From Larkinella insperata (lineage in GTDB: Bacteria; Bacteroidota; Bacteroidia; Cytophagales; Spirosomataceae), in NCBI RefSeq assembly GCF_026248825.1, contig NZ_CP110973.1, positions 3,677,001 to 3,741,000 on the forward strand: a stretch of DNA of 64,000 nucleotides. The letters run 5' to 3'. The notes beneath the pieces were generated by a model. It had not been told where the DNA came from. It did not search any database and was given only the letters and a program-made list of their open reading frames with translations. Below are positions 9,126 through 17,328 of the stretch, one piece after another. Within the stretch, counting starts at the first letter, position 1, and the number at the start of each line of letters is the position of its first letter. The translations under genes and the position numbers were made by a program.

Positions 9126-10106
9126 ATGATTTTCGACAACCACAACCGCCCCATCACTTACCTCCGTCTGGCCGTTACCGACCGCTGCAACCTGCGGTGT
9201 TTTTACTGCATGCCGGAAGAAGGGATCAAGTACCTGCCCAAACACCAGTTGCTGACTTATGAAGAAATGGAGCGGCTGGTGCGCGTGCTGGCGCGACTGG
9301 GGGTGTCGAAAATCCGGATCACGGGGGGCGAACCCTTCGTGCGCAACGGCCTGATGGATTTTCTCTGGCGACTGAAAGCCATTGAAGGCGTTGAGGAACT
9401 GCACATAACAACCAACGGCGTACTGACCCAGCCGCTGGTGCCGGAACTCGTCCAGATGGGCATCGGGTCGGTTAACCTGAGCATCGATACCCTCGACCGC
9501 GAACGGTTTCGGCAGATTACCCGGCGCGACGAACTACCCGCCGTTCGGGGCACACTGGATGCGTTGCTGGCGCACGGTATTCCGGTGAAGCTGAACGCGG
9601 TGGTGATGGAAGGCAAAAATACCGAAGACATTCCGCTGCTGGCCGAACTTACCCGCGACCACCCCGTCGATGTGCGGTTTATCGAAGAAATGCCGTTCAA
9701 CGGTGAGGGAAGTCATTACCCGGTTTTGAACTGGACCCACCGGCGCATTTTGCAGGAATTGCAGGCGCTGTATCCCGGTCTGAAACGACAGCCCGATTCG
9801 CCGTTTTCCACCTCAACCACCTACCAGGTTCCGGGCTATCAGGGCACCATCGGCATCATTGCCGCCTTTACGCGGACCTTCTGCGGCACCTGCAACCGAA
9901 TCCGTATGACGGCGCAGGGAACGCTCAAAACTTGCCTGTACGATAACGGGGTGCTTGACGTCCGCCAACTGATGCGCTCCGGCGCGACCGACTCTGAACT
10001 AACCGCGGCTTTCCTCAAAGCATTTGCCCACCGCCCCAAAAACGGCTTCGAAGCCGAACACGAGCGCGGTCCGGTTACCGAATCCATGTCGACCATTGGG
10101 GGGTAA
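9126..10106 (+). CDS. moaA: GTP 3',8-cyclase MoaA
   Basis: A 326-residue radical SAM enzyme catalysing the first step of molybdenum cofactor synthesis (GTP to 3',8-cyclo-GTP). It has the N-terminal CxxxCxxC cluster (Cys21, 25, 28 in CNLRCFYC) and the C-terminal cluster CxxC…C (Cys253, 256, 270 in CGTCNRIRMTAQGTLKTC). The terminal Gly-Gly required for catalysis is present (…MSTIGG). The frame is open for about 400 bases upstream, but the similarity begins at ATG 9126. No other moa/moe/mob genes are visible in the window, so the pathway must be completed elsewhere. Confidence 0.96.
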   Translation: MIFDNHNRPITYLRLAVTDRCNLRCFYCMPEEGIKYLPKHQLLTYEEMERLVRVLARLGVSKIRITGGEPFVRNGLMDFLWRLKAIEGVEELHITTNGVLTQPLVPELVQMGIGSVNLSIDTLDRERFRQITRRDELPAVRGTLDALLAHGIPVKLNAVVMEGKNTEDIPLLAELTRDHPVDVRFIEEMPFNGEGSHYPVLNWTHRRILQELQALYPGLKRQPDSPFSTSTTYQVPGYQGTIGIIAAFTRTFCGTCNRIRMTAQGTLKTCLYDNGVLDVRQLMRSGATDSELTAAFLKAFAHRPKNGFEAEHERGPVTESMSTIGG

Positions 10107-10158
10107 TAGCTGACTTATTGCTTTTTGAGTTGATCAAGAGAAATTACCTTCGCCTTAT

Positions 10159-10200
10159 AACTGTCCGAAAACGGACAGTTGTTGTCCTTGACAGGACAAC
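10159..10200. promoter_or_regulatory. two phased palindromes, TGTCC-N6-GGACA
   Basis: AACTGTCCG-AAAA-CGGACAGTT (10159-10180) is followed directly by GTTGTCC-TTGACA-GGACAAC (10181-10200). Both contain TGTCC-N6-GGACA, and the two cores start 21 bp apart (10162 and 10183), which is two helical turns. A partial third copy, TCCG-N4-CGGA, is at 10230-10241. The set lies about 190 bp upstream of the permease start and looks like a cooperative operator or activator site. The regulator is unknown. Alternatively the first palindrome could act as part of a terminator for moaA, but it has no T-run. Confidence 0.6.
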
Positions 10201-10385
10201 ATAGAAAAGATTCGCACAGTCTAAATGCCTCCGTCGGCGGACTTGAAACCGTTCATTGAGCAATAATGCCTTCCGTGTATAGGGTATTACATAGTACCTT
10301 TTATAGCATAATTTTTGGACACGTTGTTAACAGGTGTTAGTCGCAAAGGCGATTTCTTGTTTAACCCAACTTATTTCATCTTGCT

Positions 10386-12806
10386 ATGATCCAGAATTAC
10401 TTTAAAATCGCCTGGCGGAATCTGGTTCGAAACCGTGCGTTTTCGGCCATCAACATCGTCGGTCTGGCCCTTGGTCTGGCGACCTGTTTGCTGATCAGCC
10501 TGTTTGTGCTGGATGAAGTAAGCTTCGACCGGTTTCACGAAAAATCAGATCGCATCGTCCGCGTGGTTTTTCGGGGAACGGTGCAGGGCGGAAAAATGAA
10601 CGAAGCGCACGTAATGCCGCCCGTAGCCCACACGCTCCGGGCCGATTATCCCGAGGTGCAGGAAGCCACGCGGCTGCGTCAGGGCGGTATGCCCCAGTTT
10701 CTGGTCGGCGACAAATTGTTCAACGAGGAAAGCATGGCGTTTGCCGACTCCAACTTCTTCCAGGTGTTTAGCTTCCCGCTGGTGCAGGGTAATCCAAAAA
10801 CGGCCCTGAGCCAACCCAATACCGTTGTGCTGACTCAATCGACCGCAATAAAACTGTTCGGGCGGGCGGATGCGCTGGGAAAAACCATCCGGGTGAAAGG
10901 CAGTAATACCCCCTTGACGGTTACTGGTGTGATGGACGAGATTCCCGCCAACTCGCATTTCCATTTCGATGTGTTTACCTCAATGGCTAGCTTGCCGGAA
11001 GCGAAATCCCCCTCCTGGATGACGTCGGAATTTTTTACCTATCTATTGCTGCCCAAAGGGTACGATTACCGGCAACTGGAGGCCAAACTACCGCAGGTCG
11101 TCGAGAAGTATATGGGACCGCAGATTGAAACGGCTTTCGGAATGAAGTACGACCAGTTCCGCCAGAAGGGCAACGACCTCGGGCTGTTTCTGCAGCCGCT
11201 GACGGACATTCACCTGCATTCCGACTCGCCGTACGACCTCGAACCGGCCGGGAACATCCAGTACATTTACCTGTTCAGTGCCGTGGCCCTGTTCGTGCTG
11301 CTGATTGCCAGCATCAATTTTATGAACCTCTCAACCGCTGGGGCTTCCAAGCGGGCCAAGGAGGTGGGCATCCGGAAAGTGATGGGTTCGCTGCGGCTGG
11401 AACTGGCCTTTCAGTTTCTGATTGAGTCGCTGCTGTTGACGGCTTTCGCGCTGGTGGTGGCCGTGGGACTGGTTTACGCAGCCTTGCCGCTTTTCAACAG
11501 CTTAGCCGGTAAAAGCCTGACCTTTCGCTTTGCCGACGCGCCTTGGCTACTGCCGGGTCTGCTGCTGTTTGGCTTGCTCGTCGGTATTCTGGCGGGCAGT
11601 TATCCGGCCCTGTTCCTGGCGTCGTTCAAACCCGTGGCGGTGTTGAAAGGCCGGTTTAGTGCCGGCAAAAACAGCATTAGCCTGCGTAGCGGGCTGGTGG
11701 TTTTCCAGTTTTTTATCGCTATTCTGCTGATGGTGGGAACGACTGTGGTGTACCGGCAACTCGATTATATTCAGAGCAAAAAACTGGGGTACGACAAAGA
11801 CAAGGTGCTGGTGCTGGGCAACACCTGGGCACTGGGGCCGAAAGAGGAGGTCTTTCGGGAGTTGCTTCTGCAGGACCCGCGCGTGGTTAACGTCAGCCAT
11901 TCGGGGTATCTGCCCGCCGGACCGAGTTACAACAATAACTTTTTTGTGTATCCCGATAACCAGTCGACGCAACTGATGAAGACGCTGCGCTACGATGTCG
12001 ATCACAGCTACATTCCGACGCTGGGCATGGAAATGGTAGCCGGGCGGAATTTTTCCAAAGCCTTCGGGACCGATTCAACGGCGGTGATCATCAACGAAAC
12101 GGCGGCCAGAACGATGGGGTGGAACGGCAAGGCGCTGGGGCACAGCCTGACCAGTTCCAGCAAAGAAGGCACGAAACAGACCTACCGGGTAGTTGGCGTT
12201 GTGAAGGATTTTCACTTCCGGTCGCTGCACGAAAAAATTACGCCCCTGGTTATGGTGTTGGGCAAAACGAACGGGACCATGATCGCGAAAGTGAAAACCC
12301 GCGACATCTCCGGTCTGCTGGCTTCCGTCAAAAAGCAATGGACCGATCTCAAAGCCGATCAGCCTTTTTCCTACTCGTTTCTGGACGAACGGTTTATGAA
12401 AACGTACGAATCGGAGCAGCGGATTGGCCGGATTCTCGGTATTTTTGCGGGCCTGACCATCTTCGTGGCCTGTCTCGGTCTGCTCGGTCTGGCTACGTTC
12501 ACCGCCGAACAGCGCACCAAGGAAATTGGCGTACGCAAGGTGCTGGGTGCTTCGGTGGGCAGCATCGTCGGACTGCTTTCCAAAGAATTTGTTAAACTGG
12601 TGCTGATTGCCATTGTACTGGCATCGCCCGTTGCCTGGTACGCCATGAACAAGTGGCTCCAGGCGTTTGAGTACAAAATAGCCGTTGCGTGGTGGATGTT
12701 TGCGCTGGCCGGTGCGCTGGCTATCGCCGTGGCCCTGCTGACCATCAGTTTCCAATCCATCAAAGCCGCCCTGGTGAATCCGGTTACTAGCCTGCGGGGG
12801 GAATAA
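10386..12806 (+). CDS. ABC transporter permease, FtsX/MacB type (two-module, stand-alone)
   Basis: An 806-residue inner-membrane protein of the Bacteroidota 'ABC transporter permease' family. Order: N-terminal helix (about 21-41) after the typical start MIQNYFKIAWRNLVRN; MacB-like periplasmic domain (about 50-250); FtsX three-helix block (about 290-430); second helix and periplasmic domain (about 435-650); final FtsX block (about 680-800) ending in NPVTSLRGE. Such proteins are mechanotransmitting permeases that need a separate ATPase. No ATPase or membrane-fusion gene is adjacent, so the partner must be encoded elsewhere. The leader contains paired palindromes. Substrate unknown. Confidence 0.9.
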   Translation: MIQNYFKIAWRNLVRNRAFSAINIVGLALGLATCLLISLFVLDEVSFDRFHEKSDRIVRVVFRGTVQGGKMNEAHVMPPVAHTLRADYPEVQEATRLRQGGMPQFLVGDKLFNEESMAFADSNFFQVFSFPLVQGNPKTALSQPNTVVLTQSTAIKLFGRADALGKTIRVKGSNTPLTVTGVMDEIPANSHFHFDVFTSMASLPEAKSPSWMTSEFFTYLLLPKGYDYRQLEAKLPQVVEKYMGPQIETAFGMKYDQFRQKGNDLGLFLQPLTDIHLHSDSPYDLEPAGNIQYIYLFSAVALFVLLIASINFMNLSTAGASKRAKEVGIRKVMGSLRLELAFQFLIESLLLTAFALVVAVGLVYAALPLFNSLAGKSLTFRFADAPWLLPGLLLFGLLVGILAGSYPALFLASFKPVAVLKGRFSAGKNSISLRSGLVVFQFFIAILLMVGTTVVYRQLDYIQSKKLGYDKDKVLVLGNTWALGPKEEVFRELLLQDPRVVNVSHSGYLPAGPSYNNNFFVYPDNQSTQLMKTLRYDVDHSYIPTLGMEMVAGRNFSKAFGTDSTAVIINETAARTMGWNGKALGHSLTSSSKEGTKQTYRVVGVVKDFHFRSLHEKITPLVMVLGKTNGTMIAKVKTRDISGLLASVKKQWTDLKADQPFSYSFLDERFMKTYESEQRIGRILGIFAGLTIFVACLGLLGLATFTAEQRTKEIGVRKVLGASVGSIVGLLSKEFVKLVLIAIVLASPVAWYAMNKWLQAFEYKIAVAWWMFALAGALAIAVALLTISFQSIKAALVNPVTSLRGE

Positions 12807-12816
12807 GGCAACCGAC

Positions 12817-12866
12817 AAAATAGCCCAAACGAAGACCATTAACTGGTTTTTCGTTTGGGCTATTTT
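12817..12866. terminator. bidirectional terminator, permease / TlpA-like gene
   Basis: AAAATAGCCCAAACGAA (12817-12833) is perfectly complementary to TTCGTTTGGGCTATTTT (12850-12866), with a 16-nt loop. It lies between two converging stops and has T-runs on both strands. Confidence 0.85.
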
Positions 12867-12900
12867 GATTTTCCAACGCAAGAAGGGACGTGGCTGGACG

Positions 12901-14040
12901 CTACTTATTCTGCAAAACGAGGTTCAGTTGTTCCGGCAAGGCTTTGCCTCTTAGATCACGGGCGATGATTTTGCCGGAAGGGTCGATCAGGAAATTGGCG
13001 GGGATCGCCCGGATGCCGTACAGCTTGGCTGCGGCATTGTTCCAGCCTTTCAGGTCGGAAACCTGCGTCCAGGTGAGCTGGTCTTTCTCGATAGCTTTGA
13101 GCCAGGCCCCCTTTTGCGCCGGGTTATCCAGCGAGACGCCCACGATGTCAAAGCCCTTGTCTTTGTAGGATTGATAGGCTGCCACCACGTTGGGGTTTTC
13201 GGCCCGGCAAGGGCCGCACCAACTCGCCCAGAAGTCAATGAGAACGTATTTTCCCCGGAAATCAGACAGTTTTATTTCTTTGCCGTCGGCAGTTTTTTGG
13301 GTGAAATCCGGCGCAATCTTCCCAATCTGTACGCTGGTATGAGATGCCAGCAGGATCGGAATGTCCTTTCCGACTGGCGTATTTTTGAGCGGTTCCGAAA
13401 GCTTCTGGTAGGCTTTTTTCGCATCTTCGGCCACTGTTGGCTGGGCGGCAACGTGCGCCAGGCTGATCACGCTCAGGTATGAATCCGGGTGTTTGTTCGC
13501 GAAGTCCAGGTGAACCCGGAAGCTCTCGTTCATCAACTGCTTTTCGCGCGCAACAAACCCATCGTAAACGGTTTTGTCGTTTTTCTTTTCGGTGGGGAGG
13601 GCTTCGAACTCTTTACCCAACGCAATGAATTTGTTGTCGTTTTCCTGGAGCATCGTCTTGAGTTCTGCGTGGAGCTGGTTGGTTGGCGAACCCGTAATGA
13701 CAACGTTTTTCAGCGAGTCGCGGGCCGACAGGGTCATCTGTTCCGGAGCCAGATAAAACCGGAGTAGATCCAATTGCTCACCGTTCCGGGGGCGGTTGAC
13801 GTACGGGTTTTTGTTTAAAAACAAGGTCGAAAAAACCGGGTATTGCAGCGGGCCGCTGAAGGCAAACCGGCCGTTCTGAACCGTTACGGAATCACTGATC
13901 TGCCGGTCTTCGATCTGGTAGACCAGGAAAACCTTATCGCCGTTTTTCAATTGGTCGACTTTCCCCTGAATACTGAAGCGGGATTGTGCGACCGACAGCG
14001 TGGAGACGAACAGGGACAGGATTGTCAAAAAATTTCTCAT
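12901..14040 (-). CDS. TlpA-like thioredoxin with N-terminal DUF4369 domain
   Basis: A 379-residue exported protein: signal peptide about 1-18, DUF4369-type beta domain about 21-115, helical linker, then an AhpC/TSA-TlpA thioredoxin fold from about 240. The redox motif is WASWCGPC with cysteines at 275 and 278. The cis-Pro region AIPANFLID is present. It probably reduces or isomerises disulfides in periplasmic or outer-membrane proteins; the DUF4369 domain is typical of Bacteroidota and has no defined role. It is transcribed alone, 170 nt downstream of the AraC gene. Confidence 0.9.
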   Translation of the reverse strand: MRNFLTILSLFVSTLSVAQSRFSIQGKVDQLKNGDKVFLVYQIEDRQISDSVTVQNGRFAFSGPLQYPVFSTLFLNKNPYVNRPRNGEQLDLLRFYLAPEQMTLSARDSLKNVVITGSPTNQLHAELKTMLQENDNKFIALGKEFEALPTEKKNDKTVYDGFVAREKQLMNESFRVHLDFANKHPDSYLSVISLAHVAAQPTVAEDAKKAYQKLSEPLKNTPVGKDIPILLASHTSVQIGKIAPDFTQKTADGKEIKLSDFRGKYVLIDFWASWCGPCRAENPNVVAAYQSYKDKGFDIVGVSLDNPAQKGAWLKAIEKDQLTWTQVSDLKGWNNAAAKLYGIRAIPANFLIDPSGKIIARDLRGKALPEQLNLVLQNK

Positions 14041-14210
14041 GGTTGATCGGGTTGGATGGCTGGATGGTTTTTAGCTTTTTTAAAAGAATTTAAAACGGGA
14101 AACTTGCCTGAGAGTCGGTTACAAACGAGCCCAAGGTTGTAGTGATGAAACGCCCGAACTGCCAACTTCTTGCCCCTTTTCGGGGGTACAGTGCGTTAAT
14201 GGATGCATCA

Positions 14211-15041
14211 TCAGTAAAACTTCCCGGTTTGGCTGATGCAGACGCTGCCTTCGGCCAGTTGCTTCAGGAATTGGCGGGGCGTCAGTCCAAGGTAATACGT
14301 AAAGTCTTTAATCAGGTGACTGTGGTCGTGGTAGCCAAACCGCAGCACCAGATCGAGCCAGTCCGGGGCCTGCGGAAAGTGCTGCGTCAGAAAACCGAGC
14401 ACCTTGCGGAAGCGGAGAAAACGCGTTAGTTCCTTGGCCGAATAACCCAGGTGGGTCTGAAACCGGAGCTGAATACTCCGGGGCGAAACCTGTTGCGTTT
14501 GCGCCAACATTTTGATGGGATCAACGGCCGAATTCCGGAAATAAGGCAGGCTTTCCAGGAGCGATTCGGAGACGGCATCCGTCGGCGCGACGACGGACAG
14601 AATATAGTTGTTGAGCCGGTAAATCCGGTCGCGTAAATCCGGGAGGCTGGCCAGTTGCTGCCAGAGTTCCCGAAAGCAGGTGTTGTTCAGCAGCACATCC
14701 GGGTCGTGCAGATCACCGGCTTTGAGTTGCTGCATCGAAACGCCCAGCAGCCGGTAAAAACCGTCGAGCGTGAAGTTGACGACGATCAAATCCGCGCCCG
14801 CCGGAAGCTCGTAGACCAGCCGTTTTTGCAGCGGCCCCAGCACGGCGGTCTGCCGCACCACAAAATCCGCATCGCCCAGCGAAATCGGTACGCCCGGCCC
14901 GAAGTTGAACGCCAGCAACATTTCGTAATTGGGCATCAGGTGCAAGGCGACTGGTTGCTCATTCGCCGTCAGTTGCACGCAGTAGTAGTGGCTGAAAACC
15001 GTCGCCAGCCGTTCGTCGGCATCAATTAACTGACTGTTCAT
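14211..15041 (-). CDS. AraC-family transcriptional regulator
   Basis: A 276-residue protein. Residues about 1-150 form a beta-rich ligand-binding half. The C-terminal about 100 residues carry the two AraC helix-turn-helix motifs (VSPRSIQLRFQTHLGYSAKELTRFLRFRKVL; LDLVLRFGYHDHSHLIKDFTYYLGLTPRQFLKQ). The frame is open to a TTG at 15062, but ATG 15041 is the better start. Target and ligand are unknown; the neighbouring PfpI and thioredoxin genes are candidates by position only. Confidence 0.88.
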   Translation of the reverse strand: MNSQLIDADERLATVFSHYYCVQLTANEQPVALHLMPNYEMLLAFNFGPGVPISLGDADFVVRQTAVLGPLQKRLVYELPAGADLIVVNFTLDGFYRLLGVSMQQLKAGDLHDPDVLLNNTCFRELWQQLASLPDLRDRIYRLNNYILSVVAPTDAVSESLLESLPYFRNSAVDPIKMLAQTQQVSPRSIQLRFQTHLGYSAKELTRFLRFRKVLGFLTQHFPQAPDWLDLVLRFGYHDHSHLIKDFTYYLGLTPRQFLKQLAEGSVCISQTGKFY

Positions 15042-15068
15042 GTCCGAAAGAAACCGAATCAAAACCGT

Positions 15069-15103
15069 AAAAAAAAGCCCGGTCGGGATAATCGGACCGG
15101 GCT
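15069..15103 (-). terminator. terminator after the PfpI-like gene
   Basis: On the minus strand AGCCCGGTC and GACCGGGCT (15095-15103 with 15076-15084) form a 9-bp GC-rich stem with a 10-nt loop, followed by a run of eight T. It ends the minus-strand gene group running from about 19.65 to 15.13 kb. Confidence 0.8.
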
Positions 15104-15125
15104 CTTCTCTACAATACTGATGGCG

Positions 15126-15695
15126 TTACGCGTGTTGTCCCTGGTGGACCCCTTCGCGAATTTCCTCAATCATCTTGCGGTTAAACGCCGGAATATCGTT
15201 CGGATTCCGGCTGGTTACCAGTCCCTGGTCGGTAACGACTTCCTGATCCACCCAATTGGCCCCGGCGTTGCGGAGGTCGGTTTGGATCGACGGGTACGAG
15301 GTTAGTTTACGACCTTCGACCACACCGGCTTCAATCAAAATGATCGGCGCGTGGCAGATAGCGGCCACGGGCTTACGTTCTTCAAAAAAGCGCTTTACGA
15401 ATTCGACGGCTTTCTTTTCCATCCGCAGTTTGTCCGGATTTAGCACACCACCCGGCAGCAGCAGGGCGTCGTAGCTGTAGGCGTCGGCATCGTCCAATAT
15501 TACGTCAACCGGAAACTCCTGGCCCCAGTCGGTCATGTCCCATCCTTTTACGGTGCCCTCTTTGGGGGCAATCACGTGCGTTTCCGCACCGGCTTCCTGC
15601 AACGCTTTGCGGGGTTCGGTCATTTCAACCTGTTCAAAGCCGTCAGTCAGCAGAATCGCCACCTTCTTTCCCTTCAATTTTTGCTGATTTTCCAT
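15126..15695 (-). CDS. DJ-1/PfpI family protein (general stress protein 18 type)
   Basis: A 189-residue protein of the type 1 glutamine amidotransferase-like fold. The nucleophile elbow AAICHAPI carries Cys114 followed by His115, and the acidic partner is in GFEQ near the N-terminus. The family includes PfpI/YhbO-type glyoxalases, deglycase candidates and proteases; the exact activity is disputed and cannot be read here. Likely cytoplasmic and stress-related. It lies 52 nt downstream of the serine hydrolase on the same strand. Confidence 0.9.
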   Translation of the reverse strand: MENQQKLKGKKVAILLTDGFEQVEMTEPRKALQEAGAETHVIAPKEGTVKGWDMTDWGQEFPVDVILDDADAYSYDALLLPGGVLNPDKLRMEKKAVEFVKRFFEERKPVAAICHAPIILIEAGVVEGRKLTSYPSIQTDLRNAGANWVDQEVVTDQGLVTSRNPNDIPAFNRKMIEEIREGVHQGQHA

Positions 15696-15747
15696 GGTTT
15701 CGTTGAGAATTTGTCTTCTATTGGTAACGATGGAAAACCGGGAAGGT

Positions 15748-17241
15748 TTATTCTTTTTTAAAATTCATGCCGCTGAAAACCAGGGTGTCGACCTTTCCCG
15801 ATTGATCGAGCGTGAACCGGGCCAGCGCCTTTCCGGCCCAGGCTTTTTTGAACGGACCATAGAACGTGTCATAGTGCCAGTGCGCCAGCGTAGCGTTCAT
15901 GGCGTTGTCGTTGATATTGAAAACCAGTTGGTTATCGACAACGGTAACTTCGGCCTTGCCGTACAGCGGGCTGGTGTAGGTTCCGGCGTATCCCGGCAGC
16001 GGCAGTGAAGGCGTGGTATTGGCAACGCGTTTTTTGTCAAAGTCCTGCGCGGCTTTTTTTCCGGTTTCCCGGATTCCGGCATACAGCGTTTTAACCTCGG
16101 TGTTCCAGTCGCGGTTGCCGCCCAGCGCGAAGAAATCGAACGTTTTGTAAAGCAACGCGTGCCGCACTTCCGCGTAGTTGTAATTGCCGAAAACGTACAC
16201 ACCCAGTTTTTCGTCGGGCAACTGGCCCGTGATGGCTGTCAGCCCCGCCAGACTACCCGTGTGAAAGTTGATTTTGTGCCCCCGGTAATCGTGCTGGTAC
16301 CAGCCCAGGCCGTACGTGAGCCAGTTGGGTTTCAGAAGCTGCATGGTGGCATATTCGTCGTGGGGAACCACCGTCTGCGGTTTGAAAATTTCGGCCCAGG
16401 TGGCCGGTTTCAACAAACGTCCACCGTTATATTTGCTGCTGTCGAGCATACAAATTACCCACTTGCTCATGTCATCCACGCACGACCAGACCGCGCCCGC
16501 CGACCCGATTTCGCTGTCCGCGCCGTAGTCGATCACCCGGATCGTGTCGTTGATGGCTACGTGCGGCTTGGTCATGTTGGTGCTTTTGCTGAGGCCGCGT
16601 TTGGGGGCGGTTTGGGTCATGCCCAGCGGGTTGAAAATCCGCTCCTGCATCACCGTCGACCACGGTTTGCCGTAAAGCCGTTCGATGATCCGGCCAGCCG
16701 CCGAGTACATGATGTTCTGGTAAACAAAGCCGCCCCGGATGGGGTAACTTGGCTTGACGTACACCATCCGCCGGAACATTTCATTGGCCGGAATGGTCAT
16801 GGCGCCGGTAAAAAAATCCGTGCCGCCAACGCCCGTGTTGTGCGTCAGCAGTTCGCGCACCCGAATGTCGCGGGTTGCCGCCGGGTCGTTCAGTTGCAGT
16901 TCGGGGAGGTACTTGTACACCGGATCATCCCACGAAAGCTTGCCTTCGTCCACCAGCATTCCCATCAGCGCAACGGTCATGGCTTTGGTGGTCGACGCGC
17001 AGGCAAATTGCGTCTGCGTATCGACGGCGTTTGTTGTGCCCAATTCCCGAACCCCGTAGCCTTTTTTGAAAATCACCTGATTGTCCTTGACCACGGTAAT
17101 CGCCAGACCGGGCACCTCCCATTCCCGGCGGACCCGTTCGACGTACGCATCAAACTCCTGCAACTGTTTGGCGGTCGGTTTCTTCTGCGCGAACGATGGT
17201 AAAAGACTCAGACTAAGGAAAATGAGAAGTAGGTACTTCAT
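15748..17241 (-). CDS. exported serine hydrolase, class C beta-lactamase fold
   Basis: A 497-residue protein with signal peptide (about 1-18, …SLLPSFAQ). It has a beta-lactamase/transpeptidase domain with the catalytic S-x-x-K at Ser83-Lys86 (ASTTKAM), a tyrosine motif in the YxN position reading YSA (third Asn replaced) and an HTG box (FHTGSLAGL) in place of KTG. A C-terminal lipocalin-like extension (DUF3471-like, about 390-497) follows. Such proteins act as esterases, D-aminopeptidases or PBP-like enzymes more often than as resistance enzymes. It lies 87 nt after a class A type hydrolase, separated by a GC-rich palindrome. Confidence 0.88.
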   Translation of the reverse strand: MKYLLLIFLSLSLLPSFAQKKPTAKQLQEFDAYVERVRREWEVPGLAITVVKDNQVIFKKGYGVRELGTTNAVDTQTQFACASTTKAMTVALMGMLVDEGKLSWDDPVYKYLPELQLNDPAATRDIRVRELLTHNTGVGGTDFFTGAMTIPANEMFRRMVYVKPSYPIRGGFVYQNIMYSAAGRIIERLYGKPWSTVMQERIFNPLGMTQTAPKRGLSKSTNMTKPHVAINDTIRVIDYGADSEIGSAGAVWSCVDDMSKWVICMLDSSKYNGGRLLKPATWAEIFKPQTVVPHDEYATMQLLKPNWLTYGLGWYQHDYRGHKINFHTGSLAGLTAITGQLPDEKLGVYVFGNYNYAEVRHALLYKTFDFFALGGNRDWNTEVKTLYAGIRETGKKAAQDFDKKRVANTTPSLPLPGYAGTYTSPLYGKAEVTVVDNQLVFNINDNAMNATLAHWHYDTFYGPFKKAWAGKALARFTLDQSGKVDTLVFSGMNFKKE

Positions 17242-17265
17242 AGGTGTTAAGTCAGTTTATGGTTT

Positions 17266-17302
17266 GGGTGGGCATGCGCACCCCCCTACCGGGGTAGGGG
17301 GT
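17266..17302. repeat. pair of GC-rich palindromes between two hydrolase genes
   Basis: GGGTG (17266-17270) pairs with CACCC (17279-17283) around GGCATGCG. It runs into ACCCCCCTACC (17280-17290) GG GGTAGGGGGT (17293-17302), a near-perfect hairpin. There is no T-run on either strand, so a simple terminator is unlikely. It may be an mRNA processing or attenuation hairpin in the operon, or an intergenic repeat. Confidence 0.55.
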
Positions 17303-17328
17303 ACAAGAGGCCGGAAACCAGCGCAAAA

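Noticed and set aside
10310..10335. Possible sigma-54 promoter (TTGGACACGTTGTTAAC) before the permease
   Set aside because: The -24 GG is present, but the -12 GC at the required spacing is missing.
16159..17202. 347-codon plus-strand open frame
   Set aside because: Fully antisense to the class C-type serine hydrolase, whose catalytic motifs are intact; His/Val/Arg-rich shadow translation.
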